This document shows, piece after piece, positions 48,509 to 57,159 of a stretch of 64,000 bases of DNA (within the stretch, counting starts at the first letter, position 1; the number at the start of each line of letters is the position of its first letter). A program made the translations under genes and the position numbers. This DNA comes from Candidatus Igneacidithiobacillus taupoensis (GTDB taxonomy: Bacteria > Pseudomonadota > Gammaproteobacteria > Acidithiobacillales > Acidithiobacillaceae). Below the pieces are notes generated by a model. The model did not search any database. It was not told the DNA's origin and worked only from the letters and a program-made list of their open reading frames with translations. The stretch is taken from positions 1 to 64,000 of the forward strand of contig JAEPKX010000004.1 in NCBI GenBank assembly GCA_021375695.1. The letters are read 5' to 3'.

Positions 48509-49375
48509 ATGACTGCCATTCGCATGGACGGTAAAGCTGTCGCCCAAGGTCTGCAGGCAGAGCTTGCCCAGGGTGTGCGTGATTTCCATCATCGGTATGG
48601 GCGTCCACCGGGCCTCGCAGTCATTTTGGTTGGCGATAATCCTGCCTCCCAGATTTATGTGCAACACAAGAAAAAGGCTTGCACGCAGGCAGGTATGGCG
48701 TCCTTTTCCCACGTTTTGCCAGCTTCCTGTACGGCCAACGAGCTTCTTGACACCATTGCAGCGTGCAATGCCCATCCCCAGATCGATGGGATTTTGGTGC
48801 AGCTGCCATTACCCCAACACCTGGATACGGAAACGATTCTGGAAAAGATTGCTGTCGAAAAAGATGTCGATGGCTTTCATCCATACAATATCGGTAGACT
48901 GGCTTTACGTGCTCCCGTTCTGCGTCCCTGCACTCCGGCGGGAATCATGACCTTGCTGCGACACTACGAGATTCCTTGCAAGGGAAAAGAGGCAGTGATT
49001 GTTGGTGCCTCCAATATTGTCGGTAGACCCATGGCCCTGGAACTGCTCCTGGCCGGGGCCACGGTAACCGTCTGCCACCGTTTCACCCAGAATATTGCGG
49101 CTTTTGTGGAGCGCGCCGAGATCTTGGTTGCGGCTGCTGGCAAGCCGGGGCTGGTGCGCGGAGCGTGGATCCGTCCCGGTGCGGCGGTCATCGATGTGGG
49201 CATCAATCGTCTTGCCGACGGTTCCCTGGTCGGGGATGTGGAATATGAAGCAGCGGCTAGCAGGGCCGGCTGGATTACTCCTGTACCCGGTGGAGTTGGG
49301 CCCATGACCGTTGCTTCCCTACTGCAAAATACGCTCCAGGCCGCACGCCAGCGTATGGATCGGACCCATGTCTGA
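48509..49375 (+). CDS. folD: methylenetetrahydrofolate dehydrogenase/methenyl-THF cyclohydrolase
   Basis: Bifunctional one-carbon enzyme. The 288-residue protein has the catalytic Lys in YVQHKKKAC, the VQLPLPQHL motif, [12 protein letters not shown] for the cofactor and the [16 protein letters not shown] end. The ATG at 48509 has GGAGAC upstream; a GTG three codons before is possible. It overlaps ppk1 by 8 nt. Confidence 0.97.
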   Translation: MTAIRMDGKAVAQGLQAELAQGVRDFHHRYGRPPGLAVILVGDNPASQIYVQHKKKACTQAGMASFSHVLPASCTANELLDTIAACNAHPQIDGILVQLPLPQHLDTETILEKIAVEKDVDGFHPYNIGRLALRAPVLRPCTPAGIMTLLRHYEIPCKGKEAVIVGASNIVGRPMALELLLAGATVTVCHRFTQNIAAFVERAEILVAAAGKPGLVRGAWIRPGAAVIDVGINRLADGSLVGDVEYEAAASRAGWITPVPGGVGPMTVASLLQNTLQAARQRMDRTHV

Positions 49376-51470
49376 AAAAGCACCAAGCAAACCCACTACG
49401 ACCACTGCCAGGCTCGATGATCCAGCCCTCTATTTCAATCGGGACCTAAGCATCCTGGAGTTCAATCGACGCGTGCTAGCGCTGGCCGATGACCCCCATA
49501 TCCCCTTATTGGAACGTCTGCGCTTTCTGACTATCGTTTCCAGCAATCTGGATGAATTCTTTGAAGTTCGTTTTGCCGGCCTGATGCAGCGAAGAAAATA
49601 CGGTGCCGGTCCTTTGGGGCCCGATGGCTTGTCGCCAGAGGAGGAAATCCTTGCTGTTTCCCGTATCACCCATGAATTGATTAGTGCCCAATACGCCTGT
49701 CTGAATGAACGCCTGATTCCCGCTTTGGCCGCGGAGAACATCCGTCTGCTGCGACGCAAGGAATGGACGAGCCAACAGCGTCGTTGGGTGGCTGACTTTT
49801 TTCACCGGGAAATCATGCCCCTCCTGACGCCACTCAGTCTGGATCCAGCCCATCCCTTTCCCAAGGTGCAGAACAAAGGGCTGAATTTTGCCATTGTGCT
49901 CGAGGGGGAAGATGCCTATGGGCGCCATAGCCCCATCGCCATTGTCCAGGCTCCCCGAATCCTGCCCCGCATCATCCAGGTTCCCCCAGAGATTGGTGGA
50001 CAAACAGATTTTGTCTTTCTTTCGTCGGTCATTCACGAAAATGTTGCCTGGCTCTTTCCGGGTCTGGTCGTCAAGGGCTTTTACCAGTTTCGGGTCACCC
50101 GTAACAGTGAACTTTTTGTGGACGAAGAGGAAGTGGACAATCTCCTAGATGCCATCGCCGATGAGCTGACCACGCGAGCCTTTGGTGACGCTGTGCGCTT
50201 GGAGGTAGCCAACAATTGTCCCAGGGAAGTCTACGAGTACCTCCTCCGGCATTTCGGGTTGGGTCCCGATGACCTCTACACCCTGAGTGGCCCTGTCAAT
50301 CTCTCGCGGATGGCCGCCATCATCGATATGGCCAACCGTCCTGATTTGCTTTTTCCAAGCTTCACTCCCGGGTTACCTGAAAGTTGTATCCGCAACCATG
50401 GGATTTTTCATGCCCTTCGACAAGGCCCCATCCTGCTCCATCATCCCTATCAAAGCTTTACTCCGGTCATTGATTTTTTGCGGCAAGCTGCGGCTGATCC
50501 TGATGTTTTGGGCATCAAACAGACCCTCTATCGAACCACCCCGGACTCTCCCATCGTCCAGGCCCTCATGGATGCCGCCGTTGCTGGTAAACAGGTTACC
50601 GCCGTTATCGAGCTCAAGGCGCGCTTTGATGAGGCCAATAACATTCGTCTGGCCGAAGAACTGGAGAGTGTGGGTGTGCAGGTCGTCTATGGCGTGGTCA
50701 AGTACAAGGTCCATGCCAAAATGATTCTGGTCTTGCGGCGCGAAGCGGAGGGGCTTCGTCTATATGGTCATTTGGGAACAGGTAATTATCATCCCCGGAA
50801 TGCCAGAATTTATACAGACTTTAGTTTGCTGACGGCTGATCCACAGATCACTGCCGATATGAATGCCCTCTTCTTGCACATCACGGGGGTTGGCGAAGCG
50901 CCCAAGCTACGCCAATTGTTGCAAAGCCCGTTTTCTCTCTTTCCTGCCCTTCGGCAAAAAATCGCTGCCGAAACCGCTTTGGGTCCCAAAGGGCGGATCA
51001 TTGTCCGGGTCAATTCCCTCATTGATCCCGATTTGATCCAGGATTTATATGAGGCTTCCCAGGCAGGGGTGCGGATTGATGCCATTGTGCGCGGGGCTTG
51101 TGCGCTGCGTCCTGGTATCCCTGGTATTTCAGAGAATATTTCCGTGGTGTCCATCGTGGGTCGTTTTTTGGAGCATAGTCGGGTTTATTATTTTGGCCGC
51201 AATGGCAATCCCGAAGTTTGGTTGAGCAGCGCCGACTGGATGGGACGCAATCTCTTCCGGAGATTGGAGACTGCCGTACCCATCCGGGACCCGGCCATGA
51301 AAAAACGGGTCATCGAGGAAGCCCTGGAATTTTATCTACAGGATCGCTGCAATGCCTGGCAAATGCAGGCTGATGGCAGTTATCAATCCTTACGTAGCGA
51401 AGATACGGACTGTTTCAGCGCCCAAGCTGCCCTTCTTGCCCGCTATGCCAGGGCTACAGGCAATGACTGA
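49368..51470 (+). CDS. ppk1: polyphosphate kinase 1
   Basis: Makes polyphosphate from ATP and can run in reverse. The 700-residue protein has the N-terminal [18 protein letters not shown] segment and two C-terminal phospholipase D-like His regions: [12 protein letters not shown], whose His is the autophosphorylated residue in E. coli PPK, and [18 protein letters not shown]. The ATG at 49368 overlaps folD by 8 nt; its last 8 nt overlap parA. Confidence 0.97.
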   Translation: MSEKAPSKPTTTTARLDDPALYFNRDLSILEFNRRVLALADDPHIPLLERLRFLTIVSSNLDEFFEVRFAGLMQRRKYGAGPLGPDGLSPEEEILAVSRITHELISAQYACLNERLIPALAAENIRLLRRKEWTSQQRRWVADFFHREIMPLLTPLSLDPAHPFPKVQNKGLNFAIVLEGEDAYGRHSPIAIVQAPRILPRIIQVPPEIGGQTDFVFLSSVIHENVAWLFPGLVVKGFYQFRVTRNSELFVDEEEVDNLLDAIADELTTRAFGDAVRLEVANNCPREVYEYLLRHFGLGPDDLYTLSGPVNLSRMAAIIDMANRPDLLFPSFTPGLPESCIRNHGIFHALRQGPILLHHPYQSFTPVIDFLRQAAADPDVLGIKQTLYRTTPDSPIVQALMDAAVAGKQVTAVIELKARFDEANNIRLAEELESVGVQVVYGVVKYKVHAKMILVLRREAEGLRLYGHLGTGNYHPRNARIYTDFSLLTADPQITADMNALFLHITGVGEAPKLRQLLQSPFSLFPALRQKIAAETALGPKGRIIVRVNSLIDPDLIQDLYEASQAGVRIDAIVRGACALRPGIPGISENISVVSIVGRFLEHSRVYYFGRNGNPEVWLSSADWMGRNLFRRLETAVPIRDPAMKKRVIEEALEFYLQDRCNAWQMQADGSYQSLRSEDTDCFSAQAALLARYARATGND

Positions 51471-52107
51471 AGCGTGCCGCGTGCTGGTTCTCAATAGCAA
51501 AGGTGGGGCTGGCAAAACCACACTAGCCACCAATCTGGCGAGTTTCCTTGCCTTGCGCGGTAGCGTGGTCCTGGCTGACCTGGATCCCCAGGGTTCTAGT
51601 CTTGCCTGGGGGCAACGGCGTCCTGGGACGGTTCCTGCCATTGGGGTGCTGAAGGATTCAGGGCGTGATTTTCGCGGTTATCCCGTGAGCCAATATGTGG
51701 TTTTTGACGCCCCGGCTGGGCTGAAACGAGGGCGACTGGAAGAAATGATGGACGAGGTGGATTTTTTGCTGGTTCCCGTCTCGCCCTCCCCTTTCGACAT
51801 GGATGCCAGCCGGTCGTTTCTGGCGTGTCTGGAAGCAATCAAGCGCTTTCGAAAGGGGAAGGTGCGAATGGCTGTCATTGCCAATCGCGTCAAATCCCGT
51901 AGTCAAGCCCAAGGTGAATTGCTCTCCTTTATGAAGGACCTGGAACTGCCTTTGCTAGCCACCTTACGGGATAGTCAAATCTATGTTCGCGCAGCGCGCC
52001 AAGGTCTGGGGCTGGCGGATATGCGTGCCCCTGAGGCTCGTAAAGAGCTGCCAGAATGGGCACGGATTCTGCGCTTCATCCAAACGGGAGAAATCCGTGG
52101 AGCGTGA
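51463..52107 (+). CDS. orphan ParA/MinD-family ATPase
   Basis: A 214-residue P-loop ATPase with the deviant Walker A KGGAGKTT, switch-region DLDPQGSSLAW and FDAPAG for Walker B. It lacks a ParA N-terminal DNA-binding domain and no parB is adjacent. Its ATG overlaps the ppk1 stop (8 nt) and its end overlaps the CYTH/CHAD gene (11 nt), so the three are translationally coupled. ParA-type ATPases position cargos such as plasmids, chromosomes, carboxysomes and chemoreceptors; polyphosphate granules are the inferred cargo. Confidence 0.9.
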   Translation: MTEACRVLVLNSKGGAGKTTLATNLASFLALRGSVVLADLDPQGSSLAWGQRRPGTVPAIGVLKDSGRDFRGYPVSQYVVFDAPAGLKRGRLEEMMDEVDFLLVPVSPSPFDMDASRSFLACLEAIKRFRKGKVRMAVIANRVKSRSQAQGELLSFMKDLELPLLATLRDSQIYVRAARQGLGLADMRAPEARKELPEWARILRFIQTGEIRGA

Positions 52108-53560
52108 ACTCAAGTTGCAAGTGCTTGCGCCAACGCTCTGGTCGGAGATTCTCCAGCACCCGCTTTTGCGCCTGAGCGAGACTAGGCCCCAGGCCCTTCA
52201 CGCCATTTACTATGACACTCCCGATCAGCGCCTATACCATGGGGGTATAGCCTATCGGGTTCGACGGGAGGACTCGCAATGGGTAGCCACCATCAAACTG
52301 GCGGGTAAAAATGCAGGTGGACTCCATCAGCGACCGGAATGGAATATTCCCGTAGCTGACCCCGCACCCAATATCCAGATTTTTACGGCTCCAGAGCTCA
52401 GAGAGCGGCTGCAGGAATTCCTGTCCCTCTCCCTCACACCCCTCCTGGAAACAATTTTTCGACGTCGCGAGCGGGAAATTGTTTTTCAAAGCAGTCGGAT
52501 TCTGCTTGCGGCTGATCAAGGGGAAATTCGAGCTGCCCAAGGGGTAGAGGCCATCGACGAAGTAGAGCTGGAATTGGTGGAGGGTTCCGAAATCGACCTC
52601 CTCCAACTGGGCAGCGCACTCTGTGCCGGGCTTCCTCTATGTCCAGAAAGTAACAGTAAATTTGCTCGCGGACTGATCCTGCTGGGCAGATCACTTCCAT
52701 CCAGGAAGCCGTCGGGGAACCCCTTACGCCCGCGGGACGGAGCAGGAACGGCAATTTCGGCTCGGTTGATCCAAGCCGCCCAAAAGATCCTGGAGCCACT
52801 GGCAAAACTCCAACTGCAGGACGAGCAAGGACAGATTCTTCACGACCTGCGAAAAAAAGTGCGCTCCTTGCGGGCGTTGCTGCGTTTTGCCAAGGCCCTG
52901 GACCGCGATGACCGACTCCGCGGGATACGCAATGGTCTGGCAGTCTGGTTTCATGAACTGGGTGTAGCGCGGGATGTGGACGCACTGGTGGCGCATGCGC
53001 AGCATCTTGCCAAGCTGCTGCCTGAGGAGAATTCTTTGCAAGCCCTGGGAGAAGCTTTGCGGCAAACTCATCGACCCGCCAGGATCGATGCCCGAGTCGA
53101 TCCTCGCGCTCGTTTGGCGGCAGAATTGCTGGCCCTTTGGGCCCAACTCCTCCTCCATCCTCTGTCTGATCCCGAGGATCTTCGCACCCACGTTGAAGAA
53201 CGCCTGCAGCGAAACCTTCAGGCGTTACAGTATGTGGATCCTGCTGCCGGAGTCGAATTTCATCGGCTGCGGATCGCCCTCAAAAATCTTCGCTATACCT
53301 TGGAAGAACTACTGGAGCTATGGCCTGGTAAAGATAGCAAAGCGTTACACAAGCAGCTGCGGATTTTACAGGAGTCTGCCGGGGTCATCCGCGATGCGCA
53401 GATTGCCTATCAATATCTCCATGAGTGGCAAAACAACAGCAGCCTGGCCTACTCCGCGGGCATTCTCCTGGGCTATCTTACCGGTCGCAAGGAGCAAGAG
53501 ATCCGCCGCTTTCGCAAGCACTGGGAGCGACTCCAGGAAGTTCGTAGACCCTGGGATTAG
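52097..53560 (+). CDS. CYTH-CHAD domain protein (triphosphatase/polyphosphate-binding)
   Basis: A 487-residue protein. The N-terminal CYTH domain (about 1-200) has the signature ERELKL (ExExK) and is a triphosphate-tunnel enzyme, as in E. coli YgiF, which hydrolyses inorganic triphosphate. The CHAD domain (about 220-487) is a helical module rich in His, Arg and Lys, known to bind polyphosphate. The start is GTG at 52097 with GGGAG six bases upstream. The parA gene overlaps it by 11 nt. Confidence 0.92.
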   Translation: MERELKLQVLAPTLWSEILQHPLLRLSETRPQALHAIYYDTPDQRLYHGGIAYRVRREDSQWVATIKLAGKNAGGLHQRPEWNIPVADPAPNIQIFTAPELRERLQEFLSLSLTPLLETIFRRREREIVFQSSRILLAADQGEIRAAQGVEAIDEVELELVEGSEIDLLQLGSALCAGLPLCPESNSKFARGLILLGRSLPSRKPSGNPLRPRDGAGTAISARLIQAAQKILEPLAKLQLQDEQGQILHDLRKKVRSLRALLRFAKALDRDDRLRGIRNGLAVWFHELGVARDVDALVAHAQHLAKLLPEENSLQALGEALRQTHRPARIDARVDPRARLAAELLALWAQLLLHPLSDPEDLRTHVEERLQRNLQALQYVDPAAGVEFHRLRIALKNLRYTLEELLELWPGKDSKALHKQLRILQESAGVIRDAQIAYQYLHEWQNNSSLAYSAGILLGYLTGRKEQEIRRFRKHWERLQEVRRPWD

Positions 53561-53587
53561 CGGTATTGGATAGCGCCCGTGCCTTGG

Positions 53588-53614
53588 CCAGGGGCATCCA
53601 TGGGATGCACCTGG
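53588..53614. terminator. hairpin between convergent CYTH/CHAD and pepN genes
   Basis: A 12 bp stem with one mismatch: CCAGGGGCATCC (53588-53599) and GGATGCACCTGG (53603-53614), 3 nt loop. The flanking bases have only a short T-run on the plus strand (ATGTTT), so it is probably a bidirectional terminator of modest strength. Confidence 0.5.
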
Positions 53615-53618
53615 ATGT

Positions 53619-56204
53619 TTAGGCCAGGCATCGCTCCAGGATCTCAGACACATCCCGAGAGAGCTTGGGCAGCTGCTGCAGACGAAGCATGGCCGAGCGC
53701 ATCCTTGCTTGCCGATGAGGATCAAAACGAGAGATCCGGCTAAATACCGTGCTCAGACGGGCTGCGGTCTGGGGATTGACGGAATCCAGGCGGGCCAACT
53801 GCTCGACGTAAAATGCATAACCAGAGCCATCGGCGGCATGAAAAACCGTGGGATTAGCAGCAAAGCTTCCCAAGAGGGCCCGCACCCGATTGGGTACCTG
53901 CCAATGGAAAGCCGGGTGTTCCAGGAGCAACCTGGCTTGTTCCAGGGTCTGGGGAGAAGCGGGGAGCATCTGGAGAGAAAACCACTTATCGATGATCAAG
54001 GGATGATCTTGCCAACGCTGATAAAAATCTTGCAGTAAATGATCTGGCAGTAATCCCTCCCTGGCAAGGGCAGTCAGTGCCCCCAAGCGCTCGGTCATGT
54101 TATCTGCTTTGGCGTACTGCTCTTTTGCCCACCCCTGGGCCTGGGTGCCTTCTGGACCAAGGAGGGCATAGGAAAGGGCCAGATGGCGCAGGCTGCGTTG
54201 CCCTACGGCCTTGGGGTCGAAGTGATAGGGGCAAGACAACTCCCGATAGAGGCTTGACCATTGGCAAGCAAAGACCGTCGCCAGCCGCCGGCGCAATTGC
54301 TCCCGGACCCGATGAATACCATCCACATCAATTACATCCATTGCCTGACCCAGGGTTTCTTCCGCTGGCAAACGCAGCAGCTCCGCAGTAAAAGCGGGGT
54401 CCTGGTGGCATTCTTCCAGGGCGCTGGCTACCGCATCTTCCAGACTCGCGGTTTCCAGTCGACCATCGTCGCTCTTCACAGCAGCCAAAATGGCACGTTC
54501 GGCAAGGCGCTGAAAACTATCCCAACGATTGAAGGGATCGTCGTCATGACGGGCCAAAAAGACATCGGCAACCTGGGAATCCGTTCGCTCGAGAATCACC
54601 GGGGCTGAGAATCCCCGTAGTACGGAGGGAATGACTGGCCCTGGGAAAGGACCAAAGCGCCATTCCTGGGCTGCTTCCTGCAGGAGTAGTATCTGCTCAC
54701 GGGCGTGGTCCACAGGGGTTCCATCTTCCAGAAAAAAGGCCAGGCGAACGGGGATTGGCAAGGGGACTTTCCGTGGCTGGCCTGGCGTTGGCGGCGTCTG
54801 TTGGGAAAGGCGCAGCACATAATGCCGGGAACCTGCTTCATAGCGACCTTCCATCTGCACGCGGGGAGTGCCCGCCTGGTCGTACCACAACAAAAAGGGT
54901 GATAGATCCTGGCCACTGCCATCGCTCAATGCCGAAATCAGATCCTCGATACATACAGCTTGGCCATCATGTCGGTCAAAGTACAAATCCATGCCCTGCC
55001 GAAAGGCCCTGGCGCCCAACACGGTATGCAGCATACGGATGATCTCTGCCCCCTTCTCGTACACTGTTGCCGTATAGAAGTTGTTGATTTCTTTGTAGGA
55101 CTGGGGACGTACGGGGTGGGCAAGCTGACCTGCATCTTCGCTAAACTGGGCGCTGCGCAGTCGCCGCACATCAGCCACCCGTTGGACTCCTCGAGAATTT
55201 CGATCACTGGAAAATTCCTGATCCCGAAAGACAGTCAAGCCCTCCTTGAGACTGAGCTGAAACCAATCCCGTATGGTCACCCGGTTTCCGGTCCAATTAT
55301 GGAAATATTCGTGGGCGATGACCGATTCGATGCCCAAATAGTCTTTGTCCGTAGCGGTTTGGGGACTGGCGAGAACATATTGGGAATTGAATATATTAAG
55401 CCCTTTGTTTTCCATTGCCCCCATATTGAAGCTATCGGTTGCGACTATCAGATAGCGTTCCAGATCATATTCTCGACCATAGACCGCCTCATCCCAGGCC
55501 ATGGCATGCTGCAAACTCTGTAGGGCCTGGTCGCAGGCGTGCCGATATTGGGGTGCTACATAGAGTTCCAGACCAATTTCCCGACCCGATTGGGTGCAAA
55601 AATGCGCCCGCGCACAGTGAAAACTCCCTGCAACGAGAGCAAAAAGATAGCTGGGTTTGGGAAAGGGATCCTGCCAACAAGCCCAATGCCAGTTCGCTTG
55701 GGGACCTGTTCCGGTGGCCACGAGGTTGCCATTGGAGAGCAGGACCGGAAACTTTTCTTCCGGGGCATGGACAGTCACCGTGTAGCGCGCGAGTACATCC
55801 GGCCGGTCGATATAATAGGTGATGCGGCGAAATCCCTCCGCCTCACACTGGGTAAGAAAAGTGCCATCGACATAATACAAACCTGTCAGGGCGGTATTGG
55901 CAGCCGGATGGATACGTACGCGACTTTCGAGCGTGCAGCGCTCGGGGGCCTCGGTCACCAGCAAAGACTGCTGGTCTTGCACATAGTCCGCTGCACCAAG
56001 GAGCCGGCCATCAAGACGCAACGAAAGGAGTTCCAGACCCACACCGTCCAGGCGAAGTGGACCTGGACCCTGCCGACGAAGGGTCAGGCGCGACTGGACC
56101 TCCGTAGCCTCCGGATCCAGGAAGACATCCAGAAAAATTTCGTCAATGGTAAATGCAGGGGGGCGATAGTCTTTTTGATGAACTACCATCTCCTCTCTCT
56201 TCAC
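53619..56204 (-). CDS. pepN: aminopeptidase N (M1 family)
   Basis: Zinc metallopeptidase removing N-terminal residues from peptides. The 861-residue protein has the GAMEN exopeptidase motif, the zinc site HEYFHNWTGNR with the downstream Glu in LKEGLTVFRDQEF, and the long C-terminal helical region of the proteobacterial (E. coli-type) subfamily. The start is GTG at 56204, whose bases overlap the stop of the DsbC/G-like gene; the ATG at 56189 is an alternative. Confidence 0.96.
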   Translation of the reverse strand: MKREEMVVHQKDYRPPAFTIDEIFLDVFLDPEATEVQSRLTLRRQGPGPLRLDGVGLELLSLRLDGRLLGAADYVQDQQSLLVTEAPERCTLESRVRIHPAANTALTGLYYVDGTFLTQCEAEGFRRITYYIDRPDVLARYTVTVHAPEEKFPVLLSNGNLVATGTGPQANWHWACWQDPFPKPSYLFALVAGSFHCARAHFCTQSGREIGLELYVAPQYRHACDQALQSLQHAMAWDEAVYGREYDLERYLIVATDSFNMGAMENKGLNIFNSQYVLASPQTATDKDYLGIESVIAHEYFHNWTGNRVTIRDWFQLSLKEGLTVFRDQEFSSDRNSRGVQRVADVRRLRSAQFSEDAGQLAHPVRPQSYKEINNFYTATVYEKGAEIIRMLHTVLGARAFRQGMDLYFDRHDGQAVCIEDLISALSDGSGQDLSPFLLWYDQAGTPRVQMEGRYEAGSRHYVLRLSQQTPPTPGQPRKVPLPIPVRLAFFLEDGTPVDHAREQILLLQEAAQEWRFGPFPGPVIPSVLRGFSAPVILERTDSQVADVFLARHDDDPFNRWDSFQRLAERAILAAVKSDDGRLETASLEDAVASALEECHQDPAFTAELLRLPAEETLGQAMDVIDVDGIHRVREQLRRRLATVFACQWSSLYRELSCPYHFDPKAVGQRSLRHLALSYALLGPEGTQAQGWAKEQYAKADNMTERLGALTALAREGLLPDHLLQDFYQRWQDHPLIIDKWFSLQMLPASPQTLEQARLLLEHPAFHWQVPNRVRALLGSFAANPTVFHAADGSGYAFYVEQLARLDSVNPQTAARLSTVFSRISRFDPHRQARMRSAMLRLQQLPKLSRDVSEILERCLA

Positions 56205-57046
56205 TGACAGGTACCCGCGCTGTTGAAGCCTGCACCAATTTTCTGGAGGAGATCGGCGGCAGTACCAGGCATTCCATGGACAAGCACTGGCTGCTTGGCA
56301 CGGTTACAATACAGGATGGTGGGGGTGGCCTCCTCGCCCGTATCCACCAGGAGCTGGGTATTGTTTTCCACGGCGGCAGCGACTTTGGAATTGGCGTCTG
56401 GAAGCGGTGTAATGCCCCCTTCCTCGGTCTCCTCATCGAAACCCTTTTCATTTTCCGCCATGGCCTGGGCTGGATCCTTGGCACTCAGTATCGCTTCTGC
56501 TTTGGGTAAGCTCGACGGCTTCAGAAATGCGACCACGACATAGCGTACCCGCAATTTCCCCTCGGCAATGAGTGGCTTGGCATCCTCGTAAAATTTATGG
56601 CAAAAGATGCAATTGGGGTCTACAAAGGCAATGATTTCCGGACCGGATTTGCCCACCACAAACGATTTGGCACTACTGCTTACGTCCTTGGCAATTTGGG
56701 CAGCAGGCTTTGGTTTGGGAAGCAAACCGGCCTCAATCGCATCTTCTTTGATAAGGTTTTTCCCCTCTTCATTCAAGATAGCCTGGGCCAAGATCAAATT
56801 TTTGCCATCGGGGGTCACATAGACGATATTCGGGTGCCCATCCAGCTCGACACTCACTGCGGTCAAACCGCCCGGTCCCGGAAAGACCTTTTTCACCTTG
56901 CCTTGCCCATGGGTGACCACTGCAACCAATTTTTGCACGGTATTTTCCGATACGGTCTTTGCCGAGGGAGGAAGTTGGCTGCAAGCATTGAGCAGGAGGG
57001 TGGAACAAAAGATGGACATGGCCAGGAGAGTTGGTTTGATGCGCAT
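56201..57046 (-). CDS. DsbC/DsbG-type thiol:disulfide lipoprotein
   Basis: A 281-residue thioredoxin-fold protein. The N-terminus is a lipoprotein signal with lipobox LLNAC (Cys22). The redox motif is CIFC, in VDPNCIFCHKFY, the layout of DsbG/DsbC (DPNCPYC), and the cis-Pro is in EEATPTI. Disulfide isomerase or reductase activity outside the inner membrane is likely. It overlaps pepN by 4 nt and lies 113 bp downstream of clpB. Confidence 0.88.
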   Translation of the reverse strand: MRIKPTLLAMSIFCSTLLLNACSQLPPSAKTVSENTVQKLVAVVTHGQGKVKKVFPGPGGLTAVSVELDGHPNIVYVTPDGKNLILAQAILNEEGKNLIKEDAIEAGLLPKPKPAAQIAKDVSSSAKSFVVGKSGPEIIAFVDPNCIFCHKFYEDAKPLIAEGKLRVRYVVVAFLKPSSLPKAEAILSAKDPAQAMAENEKGFDEETEEGGITPLPDANSKVAAAVENNTQLLVDTGEEATPTILYCNRAKQPVLVHGMPGTAADLLQKIGAGFNSAGTCQ

Positions 57047-57083
57047 GCAATTGCCTCAGGAAGCCTTAACGAAAACCCTCCTA

Positions 57084-57099
57084 TGGTAAACGTTTACCA
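57084..57099. promoter_or_regulatory. 16 bp perfect palindrome, LacI-family-like operator
   Basis: TGGTAAACGTTTACCA, a perfect palindrome with a central CG, the form seen in operators of LacI/GalR-type repressors. It lies 38 bp upstream of the DsbC/G-like lipoprotein start, between clpB and that gene. No LacI-type regulator is in the window. Confidence 0.5.
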
Positions 57100-57159
57100 G
57101 CACAAAGGGCTAGCCCGCACACTTCGAACTAGCCCCAGGTTCTGGCACAGGACGATTTA

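Noticed and set aside
57107-57135. Inverted repeat GGGCTAG/CTAGCCC as the clpB terminator
   Set aside because: The 15 nt loop and weak T-run (TTTG) make it a poor terminator; it may still contribute to the RNA end but I do not call it.
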